A stretch of 64,000 nt of DNA, from NCBI RefSeq assembly GCF_000299875.1, contig NZ_AMRK01000011.1, forward strand, positions 1 to 64,000, given 5' to 3'. The notes below the pieces were generated by a model. That model was not told the DNA's origin. It did no database searches and saw only the letters and a program-made list of their open reading frames with translations. The DNA is from Celeribacter baekdonensis B30 (GTDB taxonomy: Bacteria > Pseudomonadota > Alphaproteobacteria > Rhodobacterales > Rhodobacteraceae). Below are positions 43,668-54,027 of this stretch, piece by piece. Numbering within the stretch: position 1 is the stretch's first letter; each line of letters opens with the position of its first letter. The position numbers were made by a program, and so were the translations under genes.

Positions 43668-45179
43668 ATGGTCGCACGGACCTTTAGCGTCGCATTCGAA
43701 GGCGTCGAGGCCCGCCGGGTCGAGGTTCAATGTGCCATCGCACCCGGTCTACCCAGTTTCACCATCGTCGGCCTGCCGGACAAAGCCGTCACAGAGGCCC
43801 GCGAACGCGTCCGCGCGGCTTTGGCGTCAATGCAAATCGCCCTGCCTTCGAAAAAATTGGTTATCAACCTCTCCCCTGCTGATCTGCCGAAAGCAGGCTC
43901 GCATTTCGATTTACCCATCGCCTTGGCCATCCTCGCCGCCACCGGATTGATCCCTGAAGAGCAGGCTGAAAAAACCCTCTCGTTGGGCGAATTGGCCCTT
44001 GATGGCTCACTCGTCGCGGTCAATGGCGCACTGCCCGCCGCGTTGAAAGCCGCCGAGTTAGACTGCGTTCTGGCCTGCCCCGAGGGGTGCAGCGCCGAGG
44101 CCGCTTGGGTTGGCGCGACGCCGGTTTATGGGGCCAAAACGCTGGCGCATTTGCTACGCCATTTCACTGGCGACCGTCCGCTGCATGCCGCAGAGCCGGG
44201 CGAAGTGTCCATGCCCGAGCATCGCAAAGACATGCGCGATGTGAAGGGGCAGGAAAAGGCCAAACGCGCGATGGAAATTGCCGCTGCGGGCGCGCATCAC
44301 CTATTTTTGGTCGGCACGCCGGGGTCAGGCAAGTCGATGCTGGCGGCTCGATTGCCGTCGATTTTACCCCCCTTGTCGGCGCAAGAAGCACTTGAAACCT
44401 CGATCATTCATTCGCTCGCGGGTCTCTTGTCCGAAGGCGGTATTTCCCGCGCCCGACCGTTTCGCGAACCGCATCACACCGCCTCCATGGCGGCCATCGT
44501 CGGCGGTGGGCGCGGCGCGCAACCGGGCGAGATTTCCCTGGCGCATAACGGGGTTTTGTTTTTGGACGAATTGCCCGAATTTCCGCGCGCCGTCTTGGAA
44601 ACCCTGCGCCAGCCGGTTGAAAACGGTGAGGTCATGGTGGCGCGCGCCAATGCCCATATGCGCTATCCGGCGCGGTTCATGTTGGTGGCGGCGGCGAACC
44701 CGTGCAAATGCGGCTATCTGCCCGATCCGGCCCGCGCCTGCGCCAAGGTGCCTTTATGTGGCGAGGATTATTTGGGGCGCATTTCCGGGCCCTTGATGGA
44801 TCGGTTCGATCTGCGGCTCGAAGTGCCCCCGGTGCAGTTTATGGACCTCGATCTGCCGCCTTCGGGCGACAGCTCCGCCGTGATTGCCGCGCGCGTGGCC
44901 GAGGCGCGCAGACTGCAAACTGTGCGGCTGGAGGGCACAGGCATGCGCACCAATGCGGAGATCGAAGGGAAAATGTTGGAGGAGACGGCCACGCCCGATG
45001 CGGAGGGTCGGACACTTTTGACCATGGCGGCCGAGAAACTGGGCCTGACCGCGCGCGGCTATCACCGGGTGATGCGGGTGGCGCGTACCATTGCCGATCT
45101 TGCCGGCGAAACGAACGTGCGCCGGCCACATGTGGCCGAGGCACTGAGCTATCGGGTGGTGTCAAATACGCTCAATTAG
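43668..45179 (+). CDS. comM: YifB/ComM family Mg-chelatase-like AAA+ ATPase
   Basis: A 503-residue ATPase of the ComM family, a hexameric helicase that promotes branch migration of incoming DNA during natural transformation. The N-terminal ChlI-like domain (FSVAFEGVEARRVEVQ, TIVGLPDKAVTEARERVRAAL) is followed by Walker A in VGTPGSGKSMLAARLP near 223, Walker B in VLFLDELPEF near 303, and the C-terminal Mg-chelatase domain with RGYHRVMRVARTIADL near 463. The ATG at 43668 is chosen because the frame back to 43635 runs into the regulatory boxes. It overlaps the 3' end of the convergent esterase gene by 18 bases. Confidence 0.93.
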   Translation: MVARTFSVAFEGVEARRVEVQCAIAPGLPSFTIVGLPDKAVTEARERVRAALASMQIALPSKKLVINLSPADLPKAGSHFDLPIALAILAATGLIPEEQAEKTLSLGELALDGSLVAVNGALPAALKAAELDCVLACPEGCSAEAAWVGATPVYGAKTLAHLLRHFTGDRPLHAAEPGEVSMPEHRKDMRDVKGQEKAKRAMEIAAAGAHHLFLVGTPGSGKSMLAARLPSILPPLSAQEALETSIIHSLAGLLSEGGISRARPFREPHHTASMAAIVGGGRGAQPGEISLAHNGVLFLDELPEFPRAVLETLRQPVENGEVMVARANAHMRYPARFMLVAAANPCKCGYLPDPARACAKVPLCGEDYLGRISGPLMDRFDLRLEVPPVQFMDLDLPPSGDSSAVIAARVAEARRLQTVRLEGTGMRTNAEIEGKMLEETATPDAEGRTLLTMAAEKLGLTARGYHRVMRVARTIADLAGETNVRRPHVAEALSYRVVSNTLN

Positions 45180-46073
45180 CGGCGGATCATGGGCGATGAT
45201 GAACGCGGCGGTCTCCGATATGGCCTGTCGCGCCTCCGGGAAAAACCCGTCAAACATGTGCCACACATGCGGCGCACCATGGGTCAGGCTGAGGGTCGCC
45301 TCCACGCCTTGTCGGTTCAAATGATCCGCCATCCGCACCGCATCATCGCGCAGGATTTCGCATTCAGACGCCTGAAGCAGTACCGGCGGACCATCGGGGA
45401 AGCTGGCAAAAAGTGGCGAAACCTGTGGCTGATTTGGGTCCGTGTCGCCCAAAATCATTTGAGTGAGATCACGGGCGCGTTCGACCGGAAAAAAATGGTC
45501 GCGTTTGGCATTTGAGACAAAAGATGGGCTTGAAAGAGTCAGGTCGGTGAAGGGCGACCATGCGAATGCAGACGCCGGCGGAGTGCCGCGTTGACAGAGT
45601 TCGGACAACAGCGAGAGCGCCAAACCGCCCCCCGCGCTGTCACCGCCGAGGCTGATGTCTTGGGGGGCATAGCCCGACGCCAAAAGCGCGTCCCAAACCA
45701 GACAAGCGTCCTCAAACGCTGCCGGCAGAGGATGTTCAGGGGCCAAACGATAGGCCGGAAGAAACACGGACCGGCGCGCCAATTGCGCCAAGCGCGACGC
45801 CAAGCGTTTATGGGTCTGCGGGCTCCCGGCGACATAGCCGCCGCCGTGGAAAAACAGAATCACCCGCTCCTCATCCGCGTCAGGCGGGTGAATCCACAGA
45901 CCCGGAAATCCCAGCGCATCATGGCGCACTTCGGTGGACAAGGTGACCGGTACGGACAACCGCGCGGCCAGATCTATGCCGTCACGCAGGGGCACTGGGT
46001 TTTGCGCATGGGTAAACGCGGCGCGCACGATGGGGCTCAATGCACTGGCAAGGACCCGCATCCTGTAGCTCAT
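45162..46073 (-). CDS. Alpha/beta hydrolase, HSL-type esterase
   Basis: A 303-residue esterase of the hormone-sensitive-lipase family (acts on short acyl esters; natural substrate unknown). The oxyanion motif HGGGYVAG is near residue 75, the nucleophile serine in [10 protein letters not shown] near 144, the acidic residue follows around SECEILRDD and the catalytic histidine is in [10 protein letters not shown] near 265. Its start overlaps the gshB stop (ATGA), and its 3' end overlaps comM on the other strand. Confidence 0.88.
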   Translation of the reverse strand: MSYRMRVLASALSPIVRAAFTHAQNPVPLRDGIDLAARLSVPVTLSTEVRHDALGFPGLWIHPPDADEERVILFFHGGGYVAGSPQTHKRLASRLAQLARRSVFLPAYRLAPEHPLPAAFEDACLVWDALLASGYAPQDISLGGDSAGGGLALSLLSELCQRGTPPASAFAWSPFTDLTLSSPSFVSNAKRDHFFPVERARDLTQMILGDTDPNQPQVSPLFASFPDGPPVLLQASECEILRDDAVRMADHLNRQGVEATLSLTHGAPHVWHMFDGFFPEARQAISETAAFIIAHDPPLIERI

Positions 46074-47023
46074 GCGCGTTTGGCCTCAATCGCCAGCCAA
46101 ATCAACTCCGCCGTGTTGGTTCCGTCAAAACGCTCAAGCTCCTGAATGCCCGTGGGCGAGGTCACGTTGATCTCGGTGAGGTAATCACCGATCACGTCAA
46201 TGCCGACAAAAACCTGACCTTTTTCTTTCAAAAGCGGGCCGATTTTGGCGCAAATCTCACGATCGCGATCAGTCAATCCGACCTTTTCGGGCCGACCACC
46301 GACATGCATGTTAGACCGGGTTTCGCCCTTTTGTGGCACGCGGTTGATCGCGCCCACAGGTTCGCCATCGACAAGGATGACCCGTTTGTCGCCGTTTGAC
46401 ACATCGGGCAAAAATTTCTGAACGATCATCGGCTCGCGAGACAGGCCGGTGAAAAGTTCATGCAGGGACGATAGATTGCGATCATTTGGGTCCAGACGGA
46501 ACACGCCCGCGCCGCCATTGCCATAAAGCGGCTTCAAAATAATATCGCCGTGCTTTTCTTTGAAAGCGCGGATCGTCCCGAGATCGCGCGCAATGGCTGT
46601 CGGCGGGGTCAGCTCTGGGAAATTCAGAACAAGCAGTTTTTCCGGGTAATTGCGCACCCAAAACGGGTCGTTGACCACCAATGTGCCGGGCATGATCATG
46701 TCGAGCAAATGGGTCGTGGTAATATACCCCATATCGAACGGCGGATCTTGGCGCAGCCAGACCACGTCATAATCAGAGAGATCGACCTCCGTCATTTCGC
46801 CCAATGTGTAGTGATCGCCCTCAACCCGGCGCACCTCAATCGGCCAGCCACGCGCGGTGATCCGCCCCTCTTGGAAGGCAAGATGGTCCGGCGTGTAGTA
46901 AAACAACGTATGCCCGCGCTTTTGCGCCTCTTCCATGATGCGGAACGTGCTGTCGGCGTTGATGTTGACCGGACCGATCGGGTCCATCTGAATTGCGACT
47001 TTTAACGATTTCGGTGTGGGCAA
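46070..47023 (-). CDS. gshB: Glutathione synthetase
   Basis: Joins gamma-glutamylcysteine and glycine with ATP to make glutathione. The 317-residue ATP-grasp protein has IAIQMD-type N-terminus ([14 protein letters not shown]), [13 protein letters not shown] near 89, the P-loop/grasp region [14 protein letters not shown] near 165, [12 protein letters not shown] near 239 and the magnesium-binding [17 protein letters not shown] near 275. The esterase gene overlaps it. Glutathione made here would also serve the GST at 42.9 kb. Confidence 0.96.
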   Translation of the reverse strand: MPTPKSLKVAIQMDPIGPVNINADSTFRIMEEAQKRGHTLFYYTPDHLAFQEGRITARGWPIEVRRVEGDHYTLGEMTEVDLSDYDVVWLRQDPPFDMGYITTTHLLDMIMPGTLVVNDPFWVRNYPEKLLVLNFPELTPPTAIARDLGTIRAFKEKHGDIILKPLYGNGGAGVFRLDPNDRNLSSLHELFTGLSREPMIVQKFLPDVSNGDKRVILVDGEPVGAINRVPQKGETRSNMHVGGRPEKVGLTDRDREICAKIGPLLKEKGQVFVGIDVIGDYLTEINVTSPTGIQELERFDGTNTAELIWLAIEAKRA

Positions 47024-47115
47024 GGCTCGTCTCCCGAGAATGGTTTTCTCTTAGATGGACCAGCCCAGCCGCGCATTCAATGGGAATGTCCTGTGCGGGA
47101 ATTCACATGAGCCTT

Positions 47116-47511
47116 TTACATCAAAGCATTTTCTAGAATTTCGACATGGCCCGACGCATCCACCAGCGCCACATCTATGCGCATATCGGTGAGCAGCCCC
47201 TTGGGCTGTTGGCCAATGTAATCTTCGGCACTGGCGCAAATGCGCGCGATTTGTTTTGGACGCAGATGTGCGGCGGCGGCGCTGAGGGTTTTTGAGGCTT
47301 TGACCTCGACAAAAATGAAACCGTCGCCGTTGCGGAAGATCAAATCAATTTCCCCACCCGCGCCGCGCCACCGCGCATGTGCCAAGTCATGGCCTTGGGC
47401 CTCATAGTAGCGCGCAACACAAGCTTCGGCGGAGTGACCAAACTCGTAGGCCATGCGCCCGCGCGTTTGGCGGGCGGCAACCGGGTCATATCCGACAAAA
47501 TCAAAGGACAC
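47116..47511 (-). CDS. YraN family (UPF0102) nuclease-fold protein
   Basis: A 131-residue protein of the YraN family, a small restriction-endonuclease-like fold of uncertain function. The catalytic-type motif is present as GGEIDLIFRNGDGFIFVEVKA near residues 51-72 (E-D-ExK pattern), with EACVARYYEAQGHDL before it. It lies nine bases downstream of rsmI, a common pairing in bacteria. Confidence 0.9.
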   Translation of the reverse strand: MSFDFVGYDPVAARQTRGRMAYEFGHSAEACVARYYEAQGHDLAHARWRGAGGEIDLIFRNGDGFIFVEVKASKTLSAAAAHLRPKQIARICASAEDYIGQQPKGLLTDMRIDVALVDASGHVEILENALM

Positions 47512-47520
47512 GCTTTTCTC

Positions 47521-48390
47521 CTACTGCGGCGAATTTTGATCCGTGATCGCGAGCGCCATTTGATAGGCATCGCGTTTTTTCAATCCATGTTTTTCGGCCA
47601 CCTCCGCCGCGGCGTCTTTGACCGACATCGTTTCCAAGGCCCGCCTCAAATCCGCCTCAAGATCGGCCTCGGATATCTCTTCATGCTCTGCGCGTCCGAC
47701 CAAAAGCACAATTTCGCCTTTCACCGGACTGTCGCGCAGGCTTTCTTCAAGCTCCGCCAGACTGCCCTTTCGCACTTCTTCAAACCGCTTGGTCAACTCG
47801 CGACACAGGGCCGCCGGTCGGTTTCCCCCCAAAGTCTCACACAATTCTCCTAACGTTTTATGAATCCGCTTTGGGCTTTCATAAAACCCAAGCGTGGCCT
47901 GAACCGGAGCGAAGGAGGTAAAGAATTTCAACCGAGCCCCACGAGAGGACGGGGGAAATCCGGCAAAAAGGAACCGATCAGAGGGCAATCCCGAAATGGT
48001 CAGAGCCGCAATCATCGCGGAGGGACCGGGCGCAGAGGTCACAGGGATGCCTTGAGCGAGCGCCTCGCGGCACAGCACAAAGCCGGGGTCGGCCACCAAG
48101 GGCGTGCCGGCCTCAGACGCATAGGCCACGGATTTGCCTTCTTGCATCAGAGCGATCAACCGAGGCCGGGCCTGAGCACCGTTGTGATCATGATACGCAT
48201 AGATGTGGCGGCCATTGAGAGGAACGCCATGGATTTCCATCAATTTGCGCAAAGTGCGTGTGTCTTCGGCGGCCAAAACATCCGCAGAGGCGAGAATATC
48301 GAGCGCACGCAGGGTGATATCGCGCGCATTCCCGATCGGAGTGGCGAGAAAATGAAGGCCAGCGGGAAGATGCTTGACTTGGTAAATCAC
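47521..48390 (-). CDS. rsmI: 16S rRNA (cytidine1402-2'-O)-methyltransferase
   Basis: Methylates the ribose of C1402 in the ribosomal decoding centre using S-adenosylmethionine. The 289-residue tetrapyrrole-methylase-fold protein has LHFLATPIGNARDITLRAL at the N-terminus, AEDTRTLRKL near 40, YHDHNGAQ near 65, SEAGTPLVADPG near 91 and TSAPGPSAMIAAL near 117. It is divergent from the LpoA-like gene and followed by yraN. Confidence 0.95.
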   Translation of the reverse strand: MIYQVKHLPAGLHFLATPIGNARDITLRALDILASADVLAAEDTRTLRKLMEIHGVPLNGRHIYAYHDHNGAQARPRLIALMQEGKSVAYASEAGTPLVADPGFVLCREALAQGIPVTSAPGPSAMIAALTISGLPSDRFLFAGFPPSSRGARLKFFTSFAPVQATLGFYESPKRIHKTLGELCETLGGNRPAALCRELTKRFEEVRKGSLAELEESLRDSPVKGEIVLLVGRAEHEEISEADLEADLRRALETMSVKDAAAEVAEKHGLKKRDAYQMALAITDQNSPQ

Positions 48391-48502
48391 ATGAGTTCCG
48401 GGTCTTTGCGGCGTTTACTCTTTGGGGCGTGTCGCATAGTCTGCGAAGATGTCTAAAAGACCCAAGTTACCAAGAGTTCGCCGTCAGGAGTGAGGTTCCC
48501 CT

Positions 48503-49681
48503 ATGTTCGCTGTTCTAAGCGCCGCCCGCAAGTCCATCAAGAAACTTGCGCTGGCTTTGTCTTTTACCGCCCTTGCCGCCTGTGACCCCGGCGCGCTTCA
48601 GGTTGGTGGCGGTCCGACCATCAACACAAGCAAACCCGTGCCGGTCGCACTTTTGGTGCCTTACGAATCGCAACAGGGCGGCGACGTTGCCCTGGCGCAG
48701 TCCCTGGAGAACGCGGCTCGTTTGGCGATGGCGGATCTTCAGGGCGTGACGATTGATTTGCGGGTCTATGCCACCGGTGGTCAAGCCGAACGTGCCTCGG
48801 CGGTCGCTTCGCAAGCGGTCAAAGACGGGGCCAAGATCATCCTTGGTCCGGTGTACGGCGGCTCGGCCAAATTGGCGGGCATTCCGGCCGCCAACGCGGG
48901 CATCAATGTCTTGTCCTTCTCCAACAATCCGGACATTGCAGGCGGCAACGTCTTTATCCTCGGCGATACCTTTAGCAACACGGCCAACCGTCTTGTGTCC
49001 TATGCCAAGGCCAATGGCAAAACCCGGATCATGGTTGTGAACGGCCAAAGCCCGGCGGAGAATTCCGGCGCGAGTGCGATCAAAACCGCCATCGCCCGCG
49101 AAGGTGCGACATTCGCCGGAGAACAGAGCTTTGAGTTGAGCCAACAGGGGGTAGTGCAATCCATCCGCCCCATCGCCGCCACCGCGCGCAGCTCTGGTGC
49201 GGATGCGATTTTCTTTACCTCGGGCAATGACGGTGCCATGCCGCTTTTGGCGCAGATGTTGCCGGAAAACGGCATCAAATCGCCGCAGCCGCAATTCATC
49301 GGCCTACAACGCTGGAATTTCCCCGCCTCCGCGCTGAGCCTGCCAGGTCTGCAAGACAGCTGGTTTGCCATCCCAGACCAACGCCTCGTCAACAGCTTTT
49401 CCAACCGCTACTCCGCCCAATACGGCACAGCACCGCATGCTTTGGCGGGCCTTGCCTATGACGGGATTGCGGCAATTGGAGCCTTGGTGCAGTCCGGCAA
49501 CCAAAACGCCCTCACCACTCAAGGCCTGACCCGCGGCTCCGGCTTTGTCGGTGTGAACGGGATTTTCCGACTTCTGCCCGACGGGACCAACGAACGTGGC
49601 CTCTCCGTGGCGACCATCCAAAACAATCAGGTAATCGAGATTGACCCTGCACCAAGATCCTTCGCGGGCGCTGGCTTCTAA
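48503..49681 (+). CDS. Penicillin-binding protein activator-like lipoprotein (LpoA type)
   Basis: A 392-residue periplasmic-binding-fold lipoprotein. The signal peptide ends in a lipobox LAAC at Cys 27, so the protein should be lipid-anchored. The body (PVALLVPYESQQGGDVALAQ from about 47, ILGPVYGGSAKLAG near 113, VLSFSNNPDIAGG near 134) matches the domain shared by LpoA and ABC-type binding proteins. In proteobacteria this family, divergent from rsmI, activates peptidoglycan synthases; that role is assumed here. Its last 41 bases overlap the predicted glnD start. Confidence 0.85.
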   Translation: MFAVLSAARKSIKKLALALSFTALAACDPGALQVGGGPTINTSKPVPVALLVPYESQQGGDVALAQSLENAARLAMADLQGVTIDLRVYATGGQAERASAVASQAVKDGAKIILGPVYGGSAKLAGIPAANAGINVLSFSNNPDIAGGNVFILGDTFSNTANRLVSYAKANGKTRIMVVNGQSPAENSGASAIKTAIAREGATFAGEQSFELSQQGVVQSIRPIAATARSSGADAIFFTSGNDGAMPLLAQMLPENGIKSPQPQFIGLQRWNFPASALSLPGLQDSWFAIPDQRLVNSFSNRYSAQYGTAPHALAGLAYDGIAAIGALVQSGNQNALTTQGLTRGSGFVGVNGIFRLLPDGTNERGLSVATIQNNQVIEIDPAPRSFAGAGF

Positions 49682-52463
49682 CGACCCCGCCCTTGCTGAC
49701 TTTGTTCCGGCCCCGGCCGGCAGCCTGATTTGCTCTGAAACGGCAATTTTCGACGTCTCCGCCGTGGCGGAGGCGTTGGATGCCGCTTGGGTGGGGGCGA
49801 AAGATGCGGCGGCCCTGCGCAAAGCCACCGTGAGCGTCCTCAATGCGGCACAAGACAAAGGCCGCGCCACCATTGCCGCCGCCATTGCCGAAGCCCCGCG
49901 TAATGCCCGCCCGGCAGTACGGTCCTACGCTTGGCTTACCGATTGCCTCGTCACCTCGGTGTTGTTCACGGCGCAAACCAAGCTGCACCCAAACCCCAAT
50001 CCGACCGAAGGCGAACGCATCGCGATTTTGGCCGTGGGCGGGTATGGGCGGGCCGAAATGTCGCCGCACTCCGATGTCGATCTGTTGTTTCTGGCCCCCC
50101 ATAAAATCAGCGGCTGGATCGAAAGTCTGGTCGAGAGCATGCTCTATATGTTCTGGGATCTGCATCTCAAAGTCGGCCATTCCACCCGCACAATCCGCGA
50201 TTGCATCCGTCTGGGACGCGAAGATTTCACCATTCGTACTGCGATGTTGGAACTGCGCTATCTGGCCGGAAACCGGGATTTGGCCACTGAACTCCATGTA
50301 AAATTGCGCGACGAATTGTTTCGCACCACGGCGCGCGAATTCATCGAAGCCAAATTGCAAGAACGCGCCGAACGCCACCGCAAACAGGGCGGGCAGCGTT
50401 ATGTGGTGGAACCCAATATCAAAGAGGGCAAAGGCGGGCTGCGCGATCTGCATACGTTGTTTTGGATCGCCAAATACGTCCACGGCGTGCGCAACACCGC
50501 CGATTTGGTCAAAGCGGGCGTGTTCACCGCCGAGGAGTATCGCCAGTTCGAGGAGGCCGAAACCTTTCTTTATGCCGCGCGCAATGCGCTGCACCTGATC
50601 GCCGGACGCCCTATGGATCAACTCACCTTTGATTTGCAGGTCGAGGTGGCGGATCGGTTGGGCTATATCGACCATTCCGGTCGCCGCGCAGTCGAACATT
50701 TCATGCAGGATTTCTTTCGCCATGCTACCCGCGTCGGCGAATTGACCCGGATTTTCCTGACCTCACTTGAGGCGCAACACGTCAAACAGGAACCGGCACT
50801 GCAACGGCTGTTCAAACGTCGGCGCAAGATTGACGAGCAATATGAGCTGGTCCACAACCGGCTCAATGTCCTCGATCGCAAGGCGTTTTTGGCGGACAAG
50901 CTCAATCTCCTGCGCGTCTTTGAAGAGGCGCTGCGCACCGGCTATCTGTTGCACCCGGATGTGATGCGGCTGATTTCGGCCAATCTCGATAAGATCGACA
51001 ATGAGATGCGCAACACCCCCGAAGCACAGCGGATTTTCATGGATCTCCTGCTCAAACACGGCAACCCGGAACGCGCGCTGCGCCGGATGAACGAACTGGG
51101 CGTTCTGGGGGCGTTTATCCCGGAGTTTCAGTACATTGTCGCAATGATGCAATTCAACATGTATCATAGCTACACGGTGGATGAGCACACGATTCAGGTG
51201 ATTTCCAATCTGGCGCAAATCGAGCGCGGCGAGTTGACCGACCCGCTGCCTTTGGCGACGAGCATCCTGGAGGCTGGCGTCAATCGCAAAGTGCTTTACG
51301 TTGCGATGTTGTTGCATGACATCGGCAAAGGCCGTCCCGAGGATCATTCGATCATCGGCGCACAGATTGCGCGCAAAGTGGCACCGCGGCTTGGCCTAAA
51401 ACCGGCGGAATGCGAGACGGTGGAATGGCTGGTGCGCTATCACCTGTTGATGTCGGACATGGCGCAAAAACGTGACATTTCCGATCCGCGCACGGTGCGC
51501 GATTTTGCCAAGGCTGTCAAAACCCGCGAGCGGCTTGATCTTTTGACCGTGCTGACGGTCTGTGACATTCGCGGCGTTGGCCCAAATGTGTGGAACAATT
51601 GGAAGGCGGTGTTGTTGCGCAACTTGCACGCGCAGACGGCCTATGCGCTGGAACACGGGCTGGAAGAGGTCAACCGCGACGCACGCGAGGGTGAGGCGAA
51701 AAAGGTTCTGCGCGACAAACTGTCGAATTGGGATGCGAGCGAACGGCGCAAAGAAATTCAGCGCCATTATGGCCCCTATTGGCAAGGCCTGCCTCTGTCC
51801 GCGCATCTGGTCTTTGCCGAGCTTTTAAAGGGCATCAAAGCCGATGAAATCCGCGCTGATCTTCACCCCGATGAGGACCGCGATGCCACCCGTGCCTGTT
51901 TCGCGCTAACGGACCATCATGGCATTTTCTCACGGCTTGCTGGCGCTTTGGCTTTGGTTGGCGCCAATGTCGTGGACGCGCGCACCTATACCTCGAAAGA
52001 TGGCTATGCGACCGCCGTGTTTTGGATTCAGGACAACGATGGCAATCCGTTTGAACAGGCCCGCCTGCCGCGTCTGCGCCAGATGATCGACAAGATTTTG
52101 CGCGGTGAAATGGGCGCGCGTCAGGCGCTCGATTCCCGTGACAAAATCAAGAAACGCGAAAGCAAATTCCGGGTGCCGACCTCCATCAGCTTTGACAATG
52201 AGGGTTCGGAGATCTTCACCATCATCGAAGTGGACACCCGTGATCGCCCCGGTCTTTTGTACGATTTGACCCGCGTTTTGGCCGCCAACAACGTCTCCAT
52301 CGCCACCGCTCAGATCGCCACATATGGCGCACAGGTTGTGGACGTATTTTATGTCAAGGACATGTTCGGAATGAAATTCCACAGCGAATCCAAACGCCGC
52401 ACCTTAGAAAAGAAGCTGCGTGAAGCGATTGATCAGGGCGCGGAACGGGCGCGCAGCGCATGA
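49641..52463 (+). CDS. glnD: Bifunctional [PII] uridylyltransferase / uridylyl-removing enzyme
   Basis: Adds UMP to PII proteins when nitrogen is short and removes it when glutamine is plentiful. The 940-residue protein has the nucleotidyltransferase motif GGYGRAEMSPHSDVDLLF near residue 132, the HD hydrolase motif LLHDIGKG near 556, and two C-terminal ACT domains that sense glutamine (DHHGIFSRLAGAL near 755; RDRPGLLYDLTRVL near 866). No ATG lies near the start; TTG at 49641, inside the upstream gene, keeps the conserved ICSETAIFD segment. The murJ start overlaps the stop. Confidence 0.92.
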   Translation: MTLHQDPSRALASNDPALADFVPAPAGSLICSETAIFDVSAVAEALDAAWVGAKDAAALRKATVSVLNAAQDKGRATIAAAIAEAPRNARPAVRSYAWLTDCLVTSVLFTAQTKLHPNPNPTEGERIAILAVGGYGRAEMSPHSDVDLLFLAPHKISGWIESLVESMLYMFWDLHLKVGHSTRTIRDCIRLGREDFTIRTAMLELRYLAGNRDLATELHVKLRDELFRTTAREFIEAKLQERAERHRKQGGQRYVVEPNIKEGKGGLRDLHTLFWIAKYVHGVRNTADLVKAGVFTAEEYRQFEEAETFLYAARNALHLIAGRPMDQLTFDLQVEVADRLGYIDHSGRRAVEHFMQDFFRHATRVGELTRIFLTSLEAQHVKQEPALQRLFKRRRKIDEQYELVHNRLNVLDRKAFLADKLNLLRVFEEALRTGYLLHPDVMRLISANLDKIDNEMRNTPEAQRIFMDLLLKHGNPERALRRMNELGVLGAFIPEFQYIVAMMQFNMYHSYTVDEHTIQVISNLAQIERGELTDPLPLATSILEAGVNRKVLYVAMLLHDIGKGRPEDHSIIGAQIARKVAPRLGLKPAECETVEWLVRYHLLMSDMAQKRDISDPRTVRDFAKAVKTRERLDLLTVLTVCDIRGVGPNVWNNWKAVLLRNLHAQTAYALEHGLEEVNRDAREGEAKKVLRDKLSNWDASERRKEIQRHYGPYWQGLPLSAHLVFAELLKGIKADEIRADLHPDEDRDATRACFALTDHHGIFSRLAGALALVGANVVDARTYTSKDGYATAVFWIQDNDGNPFEQARLPRLRQMIDKILRGEMGARQALDSRDKIKKRESKFRVPTSISFDNEGSEIFTIIEVDTRDRPGLLYDLTRVLAANNVSIATAQIATYGAQVVDVFYVKDMFGMKFHSESKRRTLEKKLREAIDQGAERARSA

Positions 52464-54013
52464 AACCCATTCGTCTTGTGCGCGGCTTTGTGACCGTGGG
52501 TGGCTGGACCTTGATGAGCCGGGTGCTTGGGTTTGTGCGCGACGCGTTGATCGCGGCTTATTTGGGCGCGGGACCGGCGGCAGAGGCCTTTGTCGTGGCC
52601 TTCTCCCTGCCTAATATGTTCCGCCGTTTTTTCGCCGAAGGCACGTTGAACGTGGCCTTTGTACCGCTGTTCTCAAAGAAACTTGAGACCACAGGGGGTG
52701 CCGAAGGGGATGCCAAACGCTTTGCCGAGGACACGCTCTCGGTCCTTGCCACGGTGCTGATCGTTTTGACGCTTTTGGCAACACTGTTCATGCCTGCTTT
52801 GGTCGCGGCCATGGCCGCCGGGTTCATTGGCGATGCGCGGTTTGATTTGGCGGTGGATTTCGGACGGATCGCCTTTCCCTATGTGGTCTTCATCTCACTC
52901 GGCGCACTGTTTTCGGGGATTTTAAACGCCACCGGACGCTTCGCGGCCGCGGCCGCGGCCCCGGTTTTGCTCAATGTTGTGCTCTCGGTCGCGATGATCA
53001 CGGCGGCCAAACTGGGCTGGCCGGTGGATCGCGCGCTGATCTGGGCCGTGCCTGTGGCGGGTTTGGCGCAGCTTTTGATGGTCTGGCGCGCGGCGGCCAA
53101 GGTGGGGTTTGGCCTGCGCCCACGCCTGCCGCGTCTGACGCCCGAACTCAAACGTTTGTTTCTTTTGGCGGGTCCTGCCGCCTTGGCGGGCGGCGTGGTT
53201 CAGATCAACCTGTTGATCGGGCGGCAAGTCGCCTCTTTCTCCGAAGCTGGCGCATTGCAATATCTCAATTTGGCGGATCGGCTGTATCAACTGCCCTTGG
53301 GCGTTGTCGCCATTGCCATTGGCGTTGTGCTTTTGCCGGACCTGTCGCGACGGCTTCAGGCGGGCGACGGACAGGGCGCGCGCGATGCCTATAACCGGGC
53401 GTTTGAATTCGCGCTGTTGCTGACCGTGCCCGCCGCGATTGCGCTGATCGTGATCCCTGAGCCGTTGATTTCCTTCCTGTTTCAACGCGGTGCCTTCACA
53501 CCGGAAGACGCCCATAAGACTGCCTATGCGGTGGCGATTTACGGCCTCGGGCTTCCGGCTTTTGTGATGCAAAAGGTGTTGCAGCCGCTGTATTTCGCCC
53601 GCGAAGACACCAAAACCCCGTTTCGCTTTGCGCTTTATTCGATGGTGATCAATGCGGCTGCGGCCATCGGCCTGTCTTTTTTCATCGGCTATCTTGCGGC
53701 GGCGGTCGCGACCACATTCGCCGCTTGGGGCATGGTCACGCTGTTGTGGTTTGGCAAGTCCGATATGGGTGTCGAGGTTCATGCAGACCCGCGTCTGGTC
53801 CGGCGCGCGCCGCGTATTCTGATTGCCTCTCTGATGATGGGCGCACTGCTTTATGGTGCCAATATTGCGCTCTCACCCGTGTTCGAGCTGTCGCGCGGGC
53901 TTGGCACGCTGATCTTGGTTAGCCTTGGTATCGCAGGCTATTTCGCCTTGGCCCAAGCGATTGGCGCGGTGCGATTTGTCGAACTAAAAGGCGCGGTCAA
54001 ACGGCAAAATTGA
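52460..54013 (+). CDS. murJ: Lipid II flippase
   Basis: Flips the peptidoglycan precursor lipid II across the inner membrane. A 517-residue MOP-superfamily protein with about 14 hydrophobic spans. Typical blocks are TLMSRVLGFVRDALIAAYLG near residue 16, FSLPNMFRRFFAEGTLNVAFVPLF from 48 and LFQRGAFTPEDAHKTAYAVA near 335. It overlaps glnD by four bases, an arrangement common in alphaproteobacteria, and converges with the rhomboid gene 14 bases away. Confidence 0.95.
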   Translation: MKPIRLVRGFVTVGGWTLMSRVLGFVRDALIAAYLGAGPAAEAFVVAFSLPNMFRRFFAEGTLNVAFVPLFSKKLETTGGAEGDAKRFAEDTLSVLATVLIVLTLLATLFMPALVAAMAAGFIGDARFDLAVDFGRIAFPYVVFISLGALFSGILNATGRFAAAAAAPVLLNVVLSVAMITAAKLGWPVDRALIWAVPVAGLAQLLMVWRAAAKVGFGLRPRLPRLTPELKRLFLLAGPAALAGGVVQINLLIGRQVASFSEAGALQYLNLADRLYQLPLGVVAIAIGVVLLPDLSRRLQAGDGQGARDAYNRAFEFALLLTVPAAIALIVIPEPLISFLFQRGAFTPEDAHKTAYAVAIYGLGLPAFVMQKVLQPLYFAREDTKTPFRFALYSMVINAAAAIGLSFFIGYLAAAVATTFAAWGMVTLLWFGKSDMGVEVHADPRLVRRAPRILIASLMMGALLYGANIALSPVFELSRGLGTLILVSLGIAGYFALAQAIGAVRFVELKGAVKRQN

Positions 54014-54027
54014 TGCGAATGCGGCGG

